From a virus: a stretch of 37,013 nucleotides of DNA. The notes beneath the pieces are model-generated. The model saw nothing but the letters and a program-made list of their open reading frames with translations, did not search any database and was not told the origin of the DNA. The stretch covers positions 1-37,013 of IMG/VR virus record IMGVR_UViG_3300041809_000603; one strand, written 5' to 3'. The position numbers and the translations under genes were made by a program. Shown here in pieces: positions 5,741 through 13,253 of the stretch (positions are counted from its first letter, which is position 1; each line of letters begins with the position of its first letter).

Positions 5741-5800
5741 TTAACCGCAGATTCGCGTGACCCCTATCCAGCACGGAGCATTTCGGCAAAATCCTCCGCC

Positions 5801-6451
5801 GTGGCGTGGGGAATGCTGGCGGTGGCGCGTAAGGATCGTGACGGTCGTTACGATCTAACCAACGCGCGCGATCCCGGGCAGCGCGGTGAGCCTGTCCGGC
5901 ACGCGGTCAAGGCTGGCAACATATCTCCCGGCCTTGCAGCGGTGATCGCACCCGTCGATCCGTTCGACCTAAACGTCGCCACCACCACCAAGAAGAAGAA
6001 AAAGGGCAACGAGCCCGGCAATATCCTCGCCACCGTCAACCGAAAGGTTGATCTGCTCGAATGGGAGTTGTCCCATCGCTGGATTACGCACGCCGCTTAC
6101 AGCGAGGGCCGCATTATTCAAGGGCTTTTTGAGCGTGCCGGGCTGTCGGGCGGCTCAACCTGGTCGGATTCAAGCCGGGTCGACGCTGTGACCGCCAAGG
6201 AAAACGCCGCCTGCAAACGGCTGGTCGACGGAAACGTCATTCGGATCTTAATGGCCGAGCTGCGCTCAATCCTAGGAGCAAAAAATATCGACGTTGCGAT
6301 CGTCCGCCAGGTGCTCGGCGAAAATCGCGCCTATGTCGACGTCGAGATACCGCAGCGCCCACCGATCGAAACACGCAGGGACGTCGCCTATGTCGCGCAA
6401 CGATTCCGCGATGCACTGGAGCTGCTCGCGCGCGAGCGCGGCCAGCGCTGA
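5801..6451 (+). CDS. Hypothetical early/middle phage protein (216 aa)
   Basis: It starts at GTG 5801, with ATG 5813 a possible alternative. After a variable N-terminus with a lysine run (TTKKKKKGNE, about residues 62-72) comes a helical domain. That domain includes VDLLEWELSHRWITHAAYSEGR, then LVDGNVIRILMAELRSILG, and ends in a long amphipathic helix (VAYVAQRFRDALELLARER). The pattern loosely recalls the alphaproteobacterial DUF6456-type domain seen in phage regulators, with an entry region, a central helix pair and a terminal regulatory helix. I rate that match weak. It lies just before a terminator-like hairpin, where a late regulator or antiterminator would be expected. Confidence 0.5.
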   Translation: MAWGMLAVARKDRDGRYDLTNARDPGQRGEPVRHAVKAGNISPGLAAVIAPVDPFDLNVATTTKKKKKGNEPGNILATVNRKVDLLEWELSHRWITHAAYSEGRIIQGLFERAGLSGGSTWSDSSRVDAVTAKENAACKRLVDGNVIRILMAELRSILGAKNIDVAIVRQVLGENRAYVDVEIPQRPPIETRRDVAYVAQRFRDALELLARERGQR

Positions 6452-6552
6452 AAGTTTTAACTAAAAGTCGTCGTCAGATCTTGCTGGTCCTGCAAACCTC
6501 GATAGATTGCCAAGCGCGAACGCTTCAATTTTTTCCCCCCTCTGTGTTGGCG

Positions 6553-6586
6553 AGCGCCCGATCCCCGTCGGGCGCTTCGTCATTTT
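6553..6586 (+). terminator. Terminator-like hairpin before the integrase region
   Basis: AGCGCCCGA (6553-6561) pairs with TCGGGCGCT (6568-6576) around a 6-nt loop and is followed by TCGTCATTTT. A poly-pyrimidine tract (TTTTTTCCCCCC, about 6532-6543) precedes it. The hairpin lies in a 146-bp intergenic stretch (6452-6597), 21 bp before the next ATG. It would end the early transcript or act as an attenuator. Confidence 0.55.
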
Positions 6587-6597
6587 GGGGAACGCGA

Positions 6598-6861
6598 ATG
6601 CCGGCAGCCAAACTCATGCGCCGCATGGCGCGCATCCGCGCCGAGCTGCTCGAGCACTACCGCGATGGCAAGTCGGCCGCCTGGTCGGCGACGCTGGTGC
6701 GATGCGATCACCGGATTGCGCAGAGATTTTTTGCTGACTTCGAACTCGCCGGCATCGAGCGGCCACCGGTGCGCAACAAGCCATGTCCACCGCGGTCGCG
6801 CATGGTGGACTATGACGGGCCGGAGCTGATCGGCTTCTCGGCTGACGTGCTGCCGTCATGA
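6598..6861 (+). CDS. Hypothetical helix-turn-helix-like protein (87 aa)
   Basis: It starts at ATG 6598 with GGGGA eight bases upstream. The frame is open earlier but crosses the hairpin, so the later start is preferred. The protein begins MPAAKLMRRMARIRAELLEH and includes a helical segment (YRDGKSAAWSATLVRCDHRIAQRFFADFELAGI) that may bind nucleic acid. Its stop overlaps the next ATG (ATGA, 6858-6861). The function is unknown. Confidence 0.5.
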   Translation: MPAAKLMRRMARIRAELLEHYRDGKSAAWSATLVRCDHRIAQRFFADFELAGIERPPVRNKPCPPRSRMVDYDGPELIGFSADVLPS

Positions 6862-7103
6862 GCAACACCTACAGGCATTTCGCCGACGTTGAGATCGAGC
6901 GGCTGTTGCCGCTCATCGCCGCCTCCCGGTACGGTGATGTCACCAAGGTCGCCCACGAGCTCGGCCGCAACAGACATTCCGTCTATCGAAAGCTCAAGGA
7001 GCTGCGCCAACGCGGCTTGAGCTTCGGTCAGCGCCGGCGCCTTTCCGATCTCGCCAGGGACGCTCAATTGCCGACCGACTGGATCGGCAAACGCTGCACC
7101 TGA
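6858..7103 (+). CDS. Small helix-turn-helix DNA-binding protein
   Basis: This 81-residue protein is translationally coupled to the preceding gene. The central segment DVTKVAHELGRNRHSVYRKLKELRQRG (about residues 27-53) is a clear helix-turn-helix: first helix, Gly turn, then a basic recognition helix. The gene lies directly upstream of the integrase region and its two dyads, so a role as excisionase or local regulator is possible. That role is inferred from position only. Confidence 0.6.
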   Translation: MSNTYRHFADVEIERLLPLIAASRYGDVTKVAHELGRNRHSVYRKLKELRQRGLSFGQRRRLSDLARDAQLPTDWIGKRCT

Positions 7104-7129
7104 GTACGGTAACCCCCCTTATCGTACTC
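7102..7129. repeat. Imperfect palindrome with C6 loop, upstream of integrase
   Basis: GAGTACGGTAA (7102-7112) can pair with TTATCGTACTC (7119-7129), an 11-bp stem with one G-T pair, around a loop of six C residues. The stem starts inside the stop codon of the preceding gene. Without a T-run it is not a classic terminator. Its place in the 191-bp gap before the integrase start also fits a protein- or recombinase-binding site. Confidence 0.55.
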
Positions 7130-7176
7130 CGGCCGAGGTTCGATAATTCTCCGCTTTTTGCCAGCGCAGGGCGCGG

Positions 7177-7196
7177 TGTCCGACGCCTGTCGGACA
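7177..7196. repeat. TGTCCGAC palindromic element, copy 2
   Basis: TGTCCGACGCCTGTCGGACA is an inverted repeat with 8-bp arms and a 4-bp centre. It differs at one central base from the copy at 3941-3960. It lies 98 bp upstream of the integrase ATG, in sequence without another gene. Confidence 0.75.
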
Positions 7197-7294
7197 TGTC
7201 AATGGGCCAAACGTGTCCTAAAAACATGTAGCAATTTCAGCGGCTTGCGGCAGTAGTGGGCTAGTTTCGGGTCAATTTGGGTAAAATCGTCCAC

Positions 7295-8245
7295 ATGGCC
7301 AACGATCTCGTTCCCACGGACGGCGCCGGAGCGCTCGCCAAGAGCATCGAAGCGGCCGCCGGCTATGCCAAAAACAGCAAAGCCCCAAACACGCTGAAAG
7401 CATATCGGTCGGACTGGCGGCACTTTTCGATCTGGTGCGCGGCGGTTCGATGCAAGCCTCTTCCCGCGCACCCGGGCCAGGTCGCCGCGTATCTCGGCGC
7501 TCTGGCCAGCGCCGACATGCGGACCAACACGATCCAGCGCCGCATTGCGGCAATCCGCCATTTTCACCGGGCTGCAGGGCACGAGAATCCCTGTGAGCAT
7601 CCCGGCATCGCCGATACCCTTGCGGGGATCCGGCGCAGCCTCGGCAGTGCGCCACGCAAGAAAACCGCGCTAACGGCCGAGCTGCTGTCCCGGGCTCTCC
7701 GCAAGCTGCCTGACACGCTGCGCGGCAAGCGCGATCGCGCGCTGCTGCTCATCGGTTTCGCCGGTGCGCTGCGCCGATCTGAGCTTGTTGACTTAAAAGT
7801 CAACGATCTGGCGGCCCATCCCAAGGGCATCATTCTGACGCTGCGGCGATCAAAAACCGACCAAGTCGGCGCCGGCACCGTGAAGGCGATTCCACACGGT
7901 CACCGGCTCAAAGCCGTAGCGGCGCTCGAGGACTGGCTGCGCATATCGCAAATTTGCGATGGGCCGATCTTCCGCGGGGTCATCGGCAAACGCGTGCTCG
8001 ATGGCGCGCTGTGCGAGCATCAGGTCGCAAAAATCGTGAAAAATGCCCTGCGCGCGATCGGGCTCGACGCGAGGGAGTTTTCCGGCCATTCGCTCCGGTC
8101 AGGCTTTATCACTAGTGCGGCCAATTCCGGCGCTGACCTGACGACAATCGCGAAGCACGCAGGACATGCGCGCGTTGACACAACATTAGGCTATGTGCAG
8201 GTCAATGACGCCTTCCGCGATCACGCCGGAAGGAAATTCCTCTAA
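7295..8245 (+). CDS. int: Tyrosine recombinase (phage integrase)
   Basis: This 316-residue protein starts at ATG 7295; a TTG at 7277 would add six residues. The N-terminal SAM-like core-binding domain begins near NTLKAYRSDWRHF. The catalytic domain shows the full set of active-site residues, numbered from this start: Arg160 (GALRRSEL), Lys187 (RRSKTD), His265 and Arg268 (HSLRSG), His291 (HAGH) and nucleophile Tyr300 (LGYVQ). It should be an active integrase, catalysing strand exchange between attP and attB. The single compact form without an N-terminal arm-binding domain is closer to XerC-like or plasmid/transposon integrases than to lambda Int. The gene lies downstream of the replication genes and not next to the repressor. 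Confidence 0.9.
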   Translation: MANDLVPTDGAGALAKSIEAAAGYAKNSKAPNTLKAYRSDWRHFSIWCAAVRCKPLPAHPGQVAAYLGALASADMRTNTIQRRIAAIRHFHRAAGHENPCEHPGIADTLAGIRRSLGSAPRKKTALTAELLSRALRKLPDTLRGKRDRALLLIGFAGALRRSELVDLKVNDLAAHPKGIILTLRRSKTDQVGAGTVKAIPHGHRLKAVAALEDWLRISQICDGPIFRGVIGKRVLDGALCEHQVAKIVKNALRAIGLDAREFSGHSLRSGFITSAANSGADLTTIAKHAGHARVDTTLGYVQVNDAFRDHAGRKFL

Positions 8246-8250
8246 TCGCG

Positions 8251-8919
8251 ATGTGGGTATTACCCAGCTTGAATCGCGCGCCTCGGGTTCTTTTACTTCT
8301 CGATGCGATGCGCGCCACGGGTCTATCGACACCGGGCATCGTCATCCTTGGATCAGATCAACATGGCGATCTTACTTCGCTGTCGCTGCCGCACGGATGG
8401 TCGGCCTGTTGCCGACCTCGCGACGATAATTGTCTCACACAGGTTCTCAACCGCTTCCTTCGCGAACATCCTGAGCTTCCGTGGTACGGGCTGATCTGCG
8501 ATGACAATTGGCCCATAACGGATGAATGGGACATTAAACTGATCGCTGCCGCTATGCAGTCCGGGATTTCGTCCTGCGATGATGGATGGCAGGCGCCGAA
8601 GCGCATGCACAGTGCTACAGTTTGGCGCGGCGACGTCTTGCATTGCGCCGGCTTCTGGAACCCGCCGATAACACGACATTTTTGCGGCGATGATTTATGG
8701 GAGGACATCGGCCGTCGGTTTGGATTGTGGACTTGCCTGATGAATGTCCGCGTCGAGCATCGCCATCCGAGAAGTCCGAGCAAGGACCGTTGGGAGCTGG
8801 ATTCGACCAATAGGAGTCAATCCGAATGGGCCGCTGATGACGTGGCGAAGTTCAAGGCTTGGAAGGCTGGAAAGGAATACGCCGCACTGATCGAACGCTT
8901 TTCAGCGCGCGGCCAGTGA
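8251..8919 (+). CDS. Glycosyltransferase-like protein, GT-A / family 2 type
   Basis: This 222-residue protein starts five bases after the integrase stop. It has the outline of a GT-A nucleotide-sugar transferase: an N-terminal alpha/beta part (RVLLLLDAMRATG, then TPGIVILGSDQHG), an acidic metal-site-like motif (GLICDDNWPI, about residues 80-89) and, later, HFCGDDLWEDIGRRFG followed by a VRVEHRHP strand. The DD pairs and the His-containing end match family-2-like enzymes. No membrane span is visible, so it would act in the cytoplasm. Position next to the integrase and beside a second glycosyltransferase suggests modification of host surface sugar or of phage parts. Donor and acceptor are unknown. 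Confidence 0.6.
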   Translation: MWVLPSLNRAPRVLLLLDAMRATGLSTPGIVILGSDQHGDLTSLSLPHGWSACCRPRDDNCLTQVLNRFLREHPELPWYGLICDDNWPITDEWDIKLIAAAMQSGISSCDDGWQAPKRMHSATVWRGDVLHCAGFWNPPITRHFCGDDLWEDIGRRFGLWTCLMNVRVEHRHPRSPSKDRWELDSTNRSQSEWAADDVAKFKAWKAGKEYAALIERFSARGQ

Positions 8920-9542
8920 ATCCAATCGTCGCTTGCGTGCTGCGAACCGGCGGCGACTTTCGACCGGAGCATGTCGCAATGCTTCGCGATGGCGTGGCGA
9001 TGCACTTGCCCCACGCGCGTTTCATCTGCCTCTCTGACGTTGAAGTCCAATGCGAACGGATAGCGCTTTTACATAATTGGCCCGGCTGGTGGAGCAAGCT
9101 CGAATTTTGCCGACCGGACATTGCCGGCGATTTGCTGACGCTAGATTTGGATACGCGAATCGTCGGCGATATGAGGGATATTGCAGGCATCGGGCGGTTG
9201 GCGCTGTTGAGCGACTTTTACCGTCTGTCGCAGGCGCAATCAGGCATCATGTTTTTGCCTGAGATCGACAGACGTGCCACCTGGCGGGTCTGGATGATGA
9301 ATCCAGCCCAACACATGCAACGCTGCGGTGCCTCTGGCGACGGCATGTTCTTTCGGGAAGTTTTGGGAGCGCGCGCGGCGCGCTGGCAAGACGCTTTGCC
9401 AGGTCAAATTATCTCCTACAAAGTTCACGTCAGAGCCGCCCAAATTCTAGGGCAAGAGTTCGGCAATGGAAGCGTGCCGGAAGGCGCGAGAGTGATCTGC
9501 TTTCATGGCAAGCCGCGACCATGGGAAGTTGCAAATGTCTGA
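8916..9542 (+). CDS. Glycosyltransferase-like protein with DxD motif
   Basis: This 208-residue protein starts at GTG 8916, overlapping the previous stop (GTGA). An upstream extension of the frame would overlap the neighbour by 60 bases. The sequence has the order typical of GT8-like/bacteriophage glycosyltransferases: an N-terminal strand (IVACVLRTGG), WWSKLEFCRPD, then the metal-binding LDLDTRIVGD (DxD, around residues 78-87), and a C-terminal VICFHGKPRPWEV. A cytoplasmic enzyme using a nucleotide sugar is likely. Tight coupling with the upstream family-2-like gene implies they work on one product. Confidence 0.65.
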   Translation: MNPIVACVLRTGGDFRPEHVAMLRDGVAMHLPHARFICLSDVEVQCERIALLHNWPGWWSKLEFCRPDIAGDLLTLDLDTRIVGDMRDIAGIGRLALLSDFYRLSQAQSGIMFLPEIDRRATWRVWMMNPAQHMQRCGASGDGMFFREVLGARAARWQDALPGQIISYKVHVRAAQILGQEFGNGSVPEGARVICFHGKPRPWEVANV

Positions 9543-9801
9543 GCGTTTCTATTGCAAACGCGCGACGTGTCGCGCCGCACGACGCAACGCAACCCTACGC
9601 GGTGAGGTCAAAGGCATTTGGCGCGGCGCCAATGCCAAGATGTTCGTCCATGACGCCGTTCGGCCGAACAAGCGCGATCGATCACCATTTGCCGAGACAA
9701 TGCGCATCGGCAAACGCGCAACGGCCGGCATGAACAAGCTGAGCGCCGTCACCTCAATAATGCGGCGCCAGTTCGGCCGCGTTGCCGCGCGGGGCCGATA
9801 G
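9535..9801 (+). CDS. Small basic protein, unknown function
   Basis: The ATG at 9535 has GGGAAG six bases upstream and overlaps the glycosyltransferase end by 8 nt. The product of 88 residues is strongly basic (many Arg/Lys), with CKRATC near the N-terminus and a long basic C-terminal half (SIMRRQFGRVAARGR). It could bind nucleic acid. Its stop overlaps the next start by one base, which supports it as a real member of the operon. Confidence 0.45.
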   Translation: MSERFYCKRATCRAARRNATLRGEVKGIWRGANAKMFVHDAVRPNKRDRSPFAETMRIGKRATAGMNKLSAVTSIMRRQFGRVAARGR

Positions 9802-9992
9802 TGTCGCTGGGTGATCACCTGCTCAATCGCACCTTGGAGCTGATGGCGCGGATCACCATGCCAACGGAGACGCCTTTCGTCTGCGTTCACATCGGCAACG
9901 GTCAATGGAAGCTGATGACGTGGGGCTTGCTGCGTCAGTCGCTCAAGGTTGTCTCCATCAATGGCGCGACGGCGCCGCAAGCTGGGAGCTAA
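9801..9992 (+). CDS. Hypothetical protein (63 aa)
   Basis: It starts at GTG 9801, sharing one base with the preceding TAG. It begins with a short helix (SLGDHLLNRTLELMARI), then a strand-rich stretch (FVCVHIGNGQWKLMTWGLL). I see no recognisable motif. Continuity of the operon and the 1-bp overlap are the evidence for translation. Confidence 0.4.
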   Translation: MSLGDHLLNRTLELMARITMPTETPFVCVHIGNGQWKLMTWGLLRQSLKVVSINGATAPQAGS

Positions 9993-9998
9993 ATCACC

Positions 9999-10298
9999 AT
10001 GGCCACCGCGCCCATCATGACGACCAAGCCACTGCCGACGGCGCCGGCGGCGCCGCCGCCACCTGACGCAGCCGACATTGCGAAGGCTAATGCGATTGCG
10101 GCGCTCAACGCCATCATCAACACGTCGCACGCTGCGCCGGCGACTGCTGCGCTCGTCGCGCAGGTGGCCTCACTGACGGCGACGCTGCGCACCGCGCAGA
10201 CCAACCTCACCGCGGCGCAGCAAAAGCTCACCGCGGCTGAGGGCCCGGCGGTGCAAAAGGCGAAACGCCAGCTCGCCGCGCTGCAGCGGACAGCGTGA
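9999..10298 (+). CDS. Ala-rich coiled-coil protein
   Basis: This 99-residue protein has a Pro-rich N-terminus (APAAPPPPD), followed by a long Ala/Leu/Gln helix with heptad spacing (LVAQVASLTATLRTAQTNLT, then AAQQKLTAAEGPAVQ). It precedes the packaging genes and overlaps the next frame (GTGA at 10295-10298). I do not recognise a family; an oligomeric structural or assembly helper is possible. Confidence 0.5.
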   Translation: MATAPIMTTKPLPTAPAAPPPPDAADIAKANAIAALNAIINTSHAAPATAALVAQVASLTATLRTAQTNLTAAQQKLTAAEGPAVQKAKRQLAALQRTA

Positions 10299-10471
10299 GC
10301 GTCGACGACGACGACGCCTGCGTTGCCTGCGCCGAGTGTGGCGTTGAGCTCCTCCGTGGAGAAAAGCTGCTCATGCTGCCGACCAATCACGGCATCATCG
10401 TCGTATGTATGACCTGCGCCGAGCGGCTGTTCGACAAGGTCATGGCCGAGGACTTCCCCACCTCACAATGA
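10295..10471 (+). CDS. Small zinc-ribbon-like protein
   Basis: This 58-residue protein starts at GTG 10295, overlapping the previous stop, and its own stop overlaps the HNH gene's start (ATGA, 10468-10471). It has five or more cysteines, as CVACAEC near the N-terminus and CMTC near residues 39-42, a CxxC...CxxC arrangement that could bind zinc. Such small zinc proteins often sit beside HNH nuclease and terminase genes in phages. The role here, perhaps DNA binding at packaging or regulation, is inferred from context. Confidence 0.55.
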   Translation: MSVDDDDACVACAECGVELLRGEKLLMLPTNHGIIVVCMTCAERLFDKVMAEDFPTSQ

Positions 10472-10812
10472 AGCGACCACCGCTCGCCAAGCTCGCACCG
10501 CGGCTCGCCGCGGCGCAGCTCCTCACCGCTCCGCCGGCGCCCAAGCGCGCCGACCCGGAGCTGCTCACCACCGATCACCGCGCCTGGCGCGCGGCGGTCA
10601 TCCAACGCGCCGGTTTCCGGTGCGAAGCGGTCGACGACGGTATGCGCTGCACGCAGAGCGCAGCCCGCGGTGCCGTCCTGTATGCCGACCACATCAAAGA
10701 GCGGCGCGATGGCGGCGAGCTGCTCGCTCTGAGCAATGGACAATGCCTGTGCGCATCACACCACGTCAAAAAAACGCTGCAGGCGCGCAATCGCAGGGCG
10801 GGATGGGGGTAA
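10468..10812 (+). CDS. HNH endonuclease, packaging-associated
   Basis: This 114-residue protein has a C-terminal HNH fold: zinc-type cysteines (FRCEAVDDGMRC), the catalytic DH pair in YADHIKERRDGGE, the Asn in LLALSNGQCLC, and the final His of CASHH. The N-terminus is Pro/Ala-rich and probably disordered. HNH nucleases directly before small and large terminase genes are required for cos-end cutting in HK97-like phages, so this gene probably works with the terminase holoenzyme. The order supports cos-type packaging here. Confidence 0.85.
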   Translation: MKRPPLAKLAPRLAAAQLLTAPPAPKRADPELLTTDHRAWRAAVIQRAGFRCEAVDDGMRCTQSAARGAVLYADHIKERRDGGELLALSNGQCLCASHHVKKTLQARNRRAGWG

Positions 10813-10953
10813 AAATCCTTGAAGACTTCGCCGCTGCAACCGCCGTCCCCCCCACGCGCGGAATTTTTTTGGCCGATTTGAATTTTTGAAAAACTTTCAG
10901 ACCACCGCGGCGTCTGAAAAACAATCAAAGAAACCACACCCGGAGCGCTTTAG
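10813..10953. other. Candidate cos-region gap with inverted repeat
   Basis: This 141-bp gap between the HNH and small terminase genes is locally AT-rich. It contains TTTCAGAC (10895-10902) and its exact complement GTCTGAAA (10912-10919) around CACCGCGGC. In HNH/cos phages the cohesive-end site usually lies close to these genes. No end sequence can be proved from the window; a small-terminase operator is an alternative. Confidence 0.35.
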
Positions 10954-11268
10954 ATGCCACGAGGCGGAGCGCGCCCAGGCGCGGGCCGAAAGAAAGGCGG
11001 CAAGAACGAGCGCAAGCTCGAAGCGCCGTCGCCCGAAGGTGAGACCGCACTGCAATATCTGCACCGGCTCATGCGAGATCCCAACATCGACCCAATTCGC
11101 CGCGATTGGGCGGCCAAGATGGCCGTGCGCTTCGAACAGAGGGCGGCTGCCGCAGCTGCCGCCGGCCAGCCGGGCAAGAAAGCCGCGGCCGAGCAAGCCG
11201 CGCAAACTGCCGGACAGGGTAGCGAATGGGGCGACGATCTCGATACGTCGAGCTCGTCGGTTAATTAG
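10954..11268 (+). CDS. terS: Terminase small subunit
   Basis: This 104-residue protein begins MPRGGARPGAGRKKGGKNER, the basic Gly/Pro/Arg N-terminus common to many phage small terminases. It continues with a helical segment (TALQYLHRLMRDPNIDPIRRDWAAKMA) that mediates DNA recognition and oligomerisation in this family. The C-terminal third is Ala/Gln-rich and low complexity. It lies directly before the large subunit. It should recognise the packaging site and regulate the large subunit's ATPase and nuclease. Confidence 0.8.
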   Translation: MPRGGARPGAGRKKGGKNERKLEAPSPEGETALQYLHRLMRDPNIDPIRRDWAAKMAVRFEQRAAAAAAAGQPGKKAAAEQAAQTAGQGSEWGDDLDTSSSSVN

Positions 11269-11270
11269 CG

Positions 11271-13019
11271 GTGCCCGGCTGGTGCACGGCGCTGCCGGAT
11301 TGGGAGGAGCGCATCCTCGCCGGCGCGCCGCTCGTTCCCGACCTGCCGCTCATCAAGAGCGAGGCCGACAAGGCGCTGCGCGTGTTCAAGCGGCTGCGGC
11401 TTTGGGACGTGCGCGACAATCCGACGATGGCGGAGGCCTGCGGCGCCTGGTTCCTGCCGATCGTCGCGGCGCTGTTCGGGTCATACGATCCGCACGACGA
11501 CGTGCGGCACATTCAGGAGTATTTTCAGCTCATCCCGAAAGGGAACAGCAAGAGCTCAAACGGCGGCATGGTCATGGTCGTCGCGCTGATCGTCAACCGG
11601 CGCCCGGGCGCCGAGTTTGTGCTGATCGCGCCGACCAAGGAAATCGCCGACATTGCCTTCAGGCAAGCGTCCGGCACCATCCGGCTCGATCCGGAGCTCG
11701 CCAAGCTCTTTCACCTGCAGCGGCATCTGCGGCTGATAACGCACCGCAAGACCGCCGCCACGCTCAAGATCAAAGCGGCCGACACCGACGTCATCACCGG
11801 GTCCAAAGCGACCGGGACGATGATCGATGAGACGCACGTCTTCGCCGAGAAATCGCACGCGGCCGACATTTTCGTCGAGCTGCGCGGCGCGCTCGGCAAA
11901 CGGCCAGACGGTTTTTTGTTTCAGACGACGACGCAGAGCAAGACGCCGCCGGCGGGAGTGTTCGCCCAAGAGCTCATGATGGCGCGCCGCGTGCGCGACG
12001 GCAAAATCGCGCTGCCGCTGCTGCCGATCCTTTACGAGCTGCCCAACCGATTATCGAAGGATAACGGCTGGAAAAACAAAACGTATTGGCCCCGCGTCAA
12101 TCCGAACCTTAATCGCTCGATCACGCTCGACTACCTCGAGCGCGAGCTGAAAAAGGCTGAGGAGACGGCAAACCCGTCGACGCTGGCGCTGTTCGCCTCG
12201 CAACATCTCAACGTCGAGATCGGCCTGGCGCTGGCGATCGATAGTTGGGTCGGCGCGCAGTTTTGGCAGCAGAATTCGGAGGCGGCGCTTTCGCTGCAGG
12301 ATTTGCTTGATCGATGTGAGGTCGCGGTCGTCGGCATCGACGGCGGTGGCTTAGACGACCTGTTGGGCTTTGCCGTCATCGGCAGAGAACGGACGGCGGC
12401 CGCCGGCGGCAGCTTAGCCAGCACGGCCAATGGCGAGCCGCCGCCTGCAAATGCGACGCGATGGCTGCATTGGGGCCACGCTTGGGCGCATCAGAGTGTT
12501 CTCGATCGACGCAAGGAAATCGCGCCGCGGCTGCTCGACTTTGAAAGCGACGGCGATCTGACGGTTGTCGAGCGCAACAATGACGACGTGATCGCGGTCG
12601 CCGACCTGGTCGATCAGGTGCGGCAGTCAGGCAAAATGCCGCTGCAGCGCGCGATCGGCGTCGACCAGGCCGGCATCGGCGCGATCGTCGACGAGCTGCA
12701 GGCGCGCGGGATCGATCCGTCGCCGGACGCCGGCATCATCCTCGGCGTGCCGCAGGGCTGGAAGATGATGAACTCGATCAAGACCGTCGAGCGCAAGCTC
12801 GCCGGCGGCGAGTTTGTTCACGGCGGAACGCGCCTCATGGCGTGGTGCGTCGGCAACGCAAAAGTCGAGCCGCGGGGAAACGCCATCCTGATAACGAAAC
12901 AGGCCTCCGGCTTTGCCAAGATCGATCCGCTGATGGCGCTATTCGACGCGGCCGTGTTGATGGCGATGAACCCTGACGTTGGGATTGGTCAGGGCATCCT
13001 GTGGCTCGATAGCGTCTAA
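11271..13019 (+). CDS. terL: Terminase large subunit
   Basis: This 582-residue protein starts at GTG 11271, two bases after the small-subunit stop. The ATPase domain has a Walker A-like PKGNSKSS (residues 89-96) and Walker B MIDETH (184-189, Asp186/Glu187). The QTTTQS segment just after it fits a coupling motif. The nuclease half begins with VVGIDGGGLDD (about 353-363), giving an acidic metal site. A further acidic element is VDQAGIG. Length and motif order are those of HK97/lambdoid Terminase_1 proteins. It is the motor that pumps DNA into the prohead and cuts at the packaging site. Confidence 0.92.
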   Translation: MPGWCTALPDWEERILAGAPLVPDLPLIKSEADKALRVFKRLRLWDVRDNPTMAEACGAWFLPIVAALFGSYDPHDDVRHIQEYFQLIPKGNSKSSNGGMVMVVALIVNRRPGAEFVLIAPTKEIADIAFRQASGTIRLDPELAKLFHLQRHLRLITHRKTAATLKIKAADTDVITGSKATGTMIDETHVFAEKSHAADIFVELRGALGKRPDGFLFQTTTQSKTPPAGVFAQELMMARRVRDGKIALPLLPILYELPNRLSKDNGWKNKTYWPRVNPNLNRSITLDYLERELKKAEETANPSTLALFASQHLNVEIGLALAIDSWVGAQFWQQNSEAALSLQDLLDRCEVAVVGIDGGGLDDLLGFAVIGRERTAAAGGSLASTANGEPPPANATRWLHWGHAWAHQSVLDRRKEIAPRLLDFESDGDLTVVERNNDDVIAVADLVDQVRQSGKMPLQRAIGVDQAGIGAIVDELQARGIDPSPDAGIILGVPQGWKMMNSIKTVERKLAGGEFVHGGTRLMAWCVGNAKVEPRGNAILITKQASGFAKIDPLMALFDAAVLMAMNPDVGIGQGILWLDSV

Positions 13020-13037
13020 TTCAATCGCGAGGCTGGC

Positions 13038-13250
13038 ATGAAACGATTGGCAAACGGCCTGCTCGTCGCGATTTCGCTCGCGGTCAAGCAATTGCCGGAT
13101 TTTCTGCGCGACGCGCTCGGCGTTGTCGGCGCTGGTCTTATCGCTTATGGCGCCTGGTTGATCTCGCCGGCGTGCGGCTACATCGTTGGAGGCATCCTTC
13201 TACTGATCGGCTCGATCCTGTCCGCGCTGGCGCCGACTGATCGGAAATAA
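13038..13250 (+). CDS. Two-span small membrane protein
   Basis: This 70-residue protein begins MKRLANGLLVAISLAVKQLP. Its hydrophobic segments are at about residues 28-44 (GVVGAGLIAYGAWLISP) and 46-65 (CGYIVGGILLLIGSILSALA), ending in a basic tail. It is squeezed between terminase and portal genes. Small membrane proteins are known at this place in other phages, with unclear roles. It could be a holin-like or superinfection protein, but there is no lysis gene nearby. Confidence 0.6.
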   Translation: MKRLANGLLVAISLAVKQLPDFLRDALGVVGAGLIAYGAWLISPACGYIVGGILLLIGSILSALAPTDRK

Positions 13251-13253
13251 CCG

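Noticed and set aside
5801-6451. Firm assignment as DUF6456-type regulator
   Set aside because: Only the general helix order agrees; the conserved residues could not be matched by eye. A profile search would decide.
6481-6597. Earlier start for the gene at 6598
   Set aside because: It would translate through the hairpin at 6553-6576 and a pyrimidine tract. ATG 6598 has its own ribosome-binding site.
13038-13250. Holin
   Set aside because: It has two hydrophobic segments, but it lies between terminase and portal with no endolysin or spanin near, so membrane protein is all I can support.
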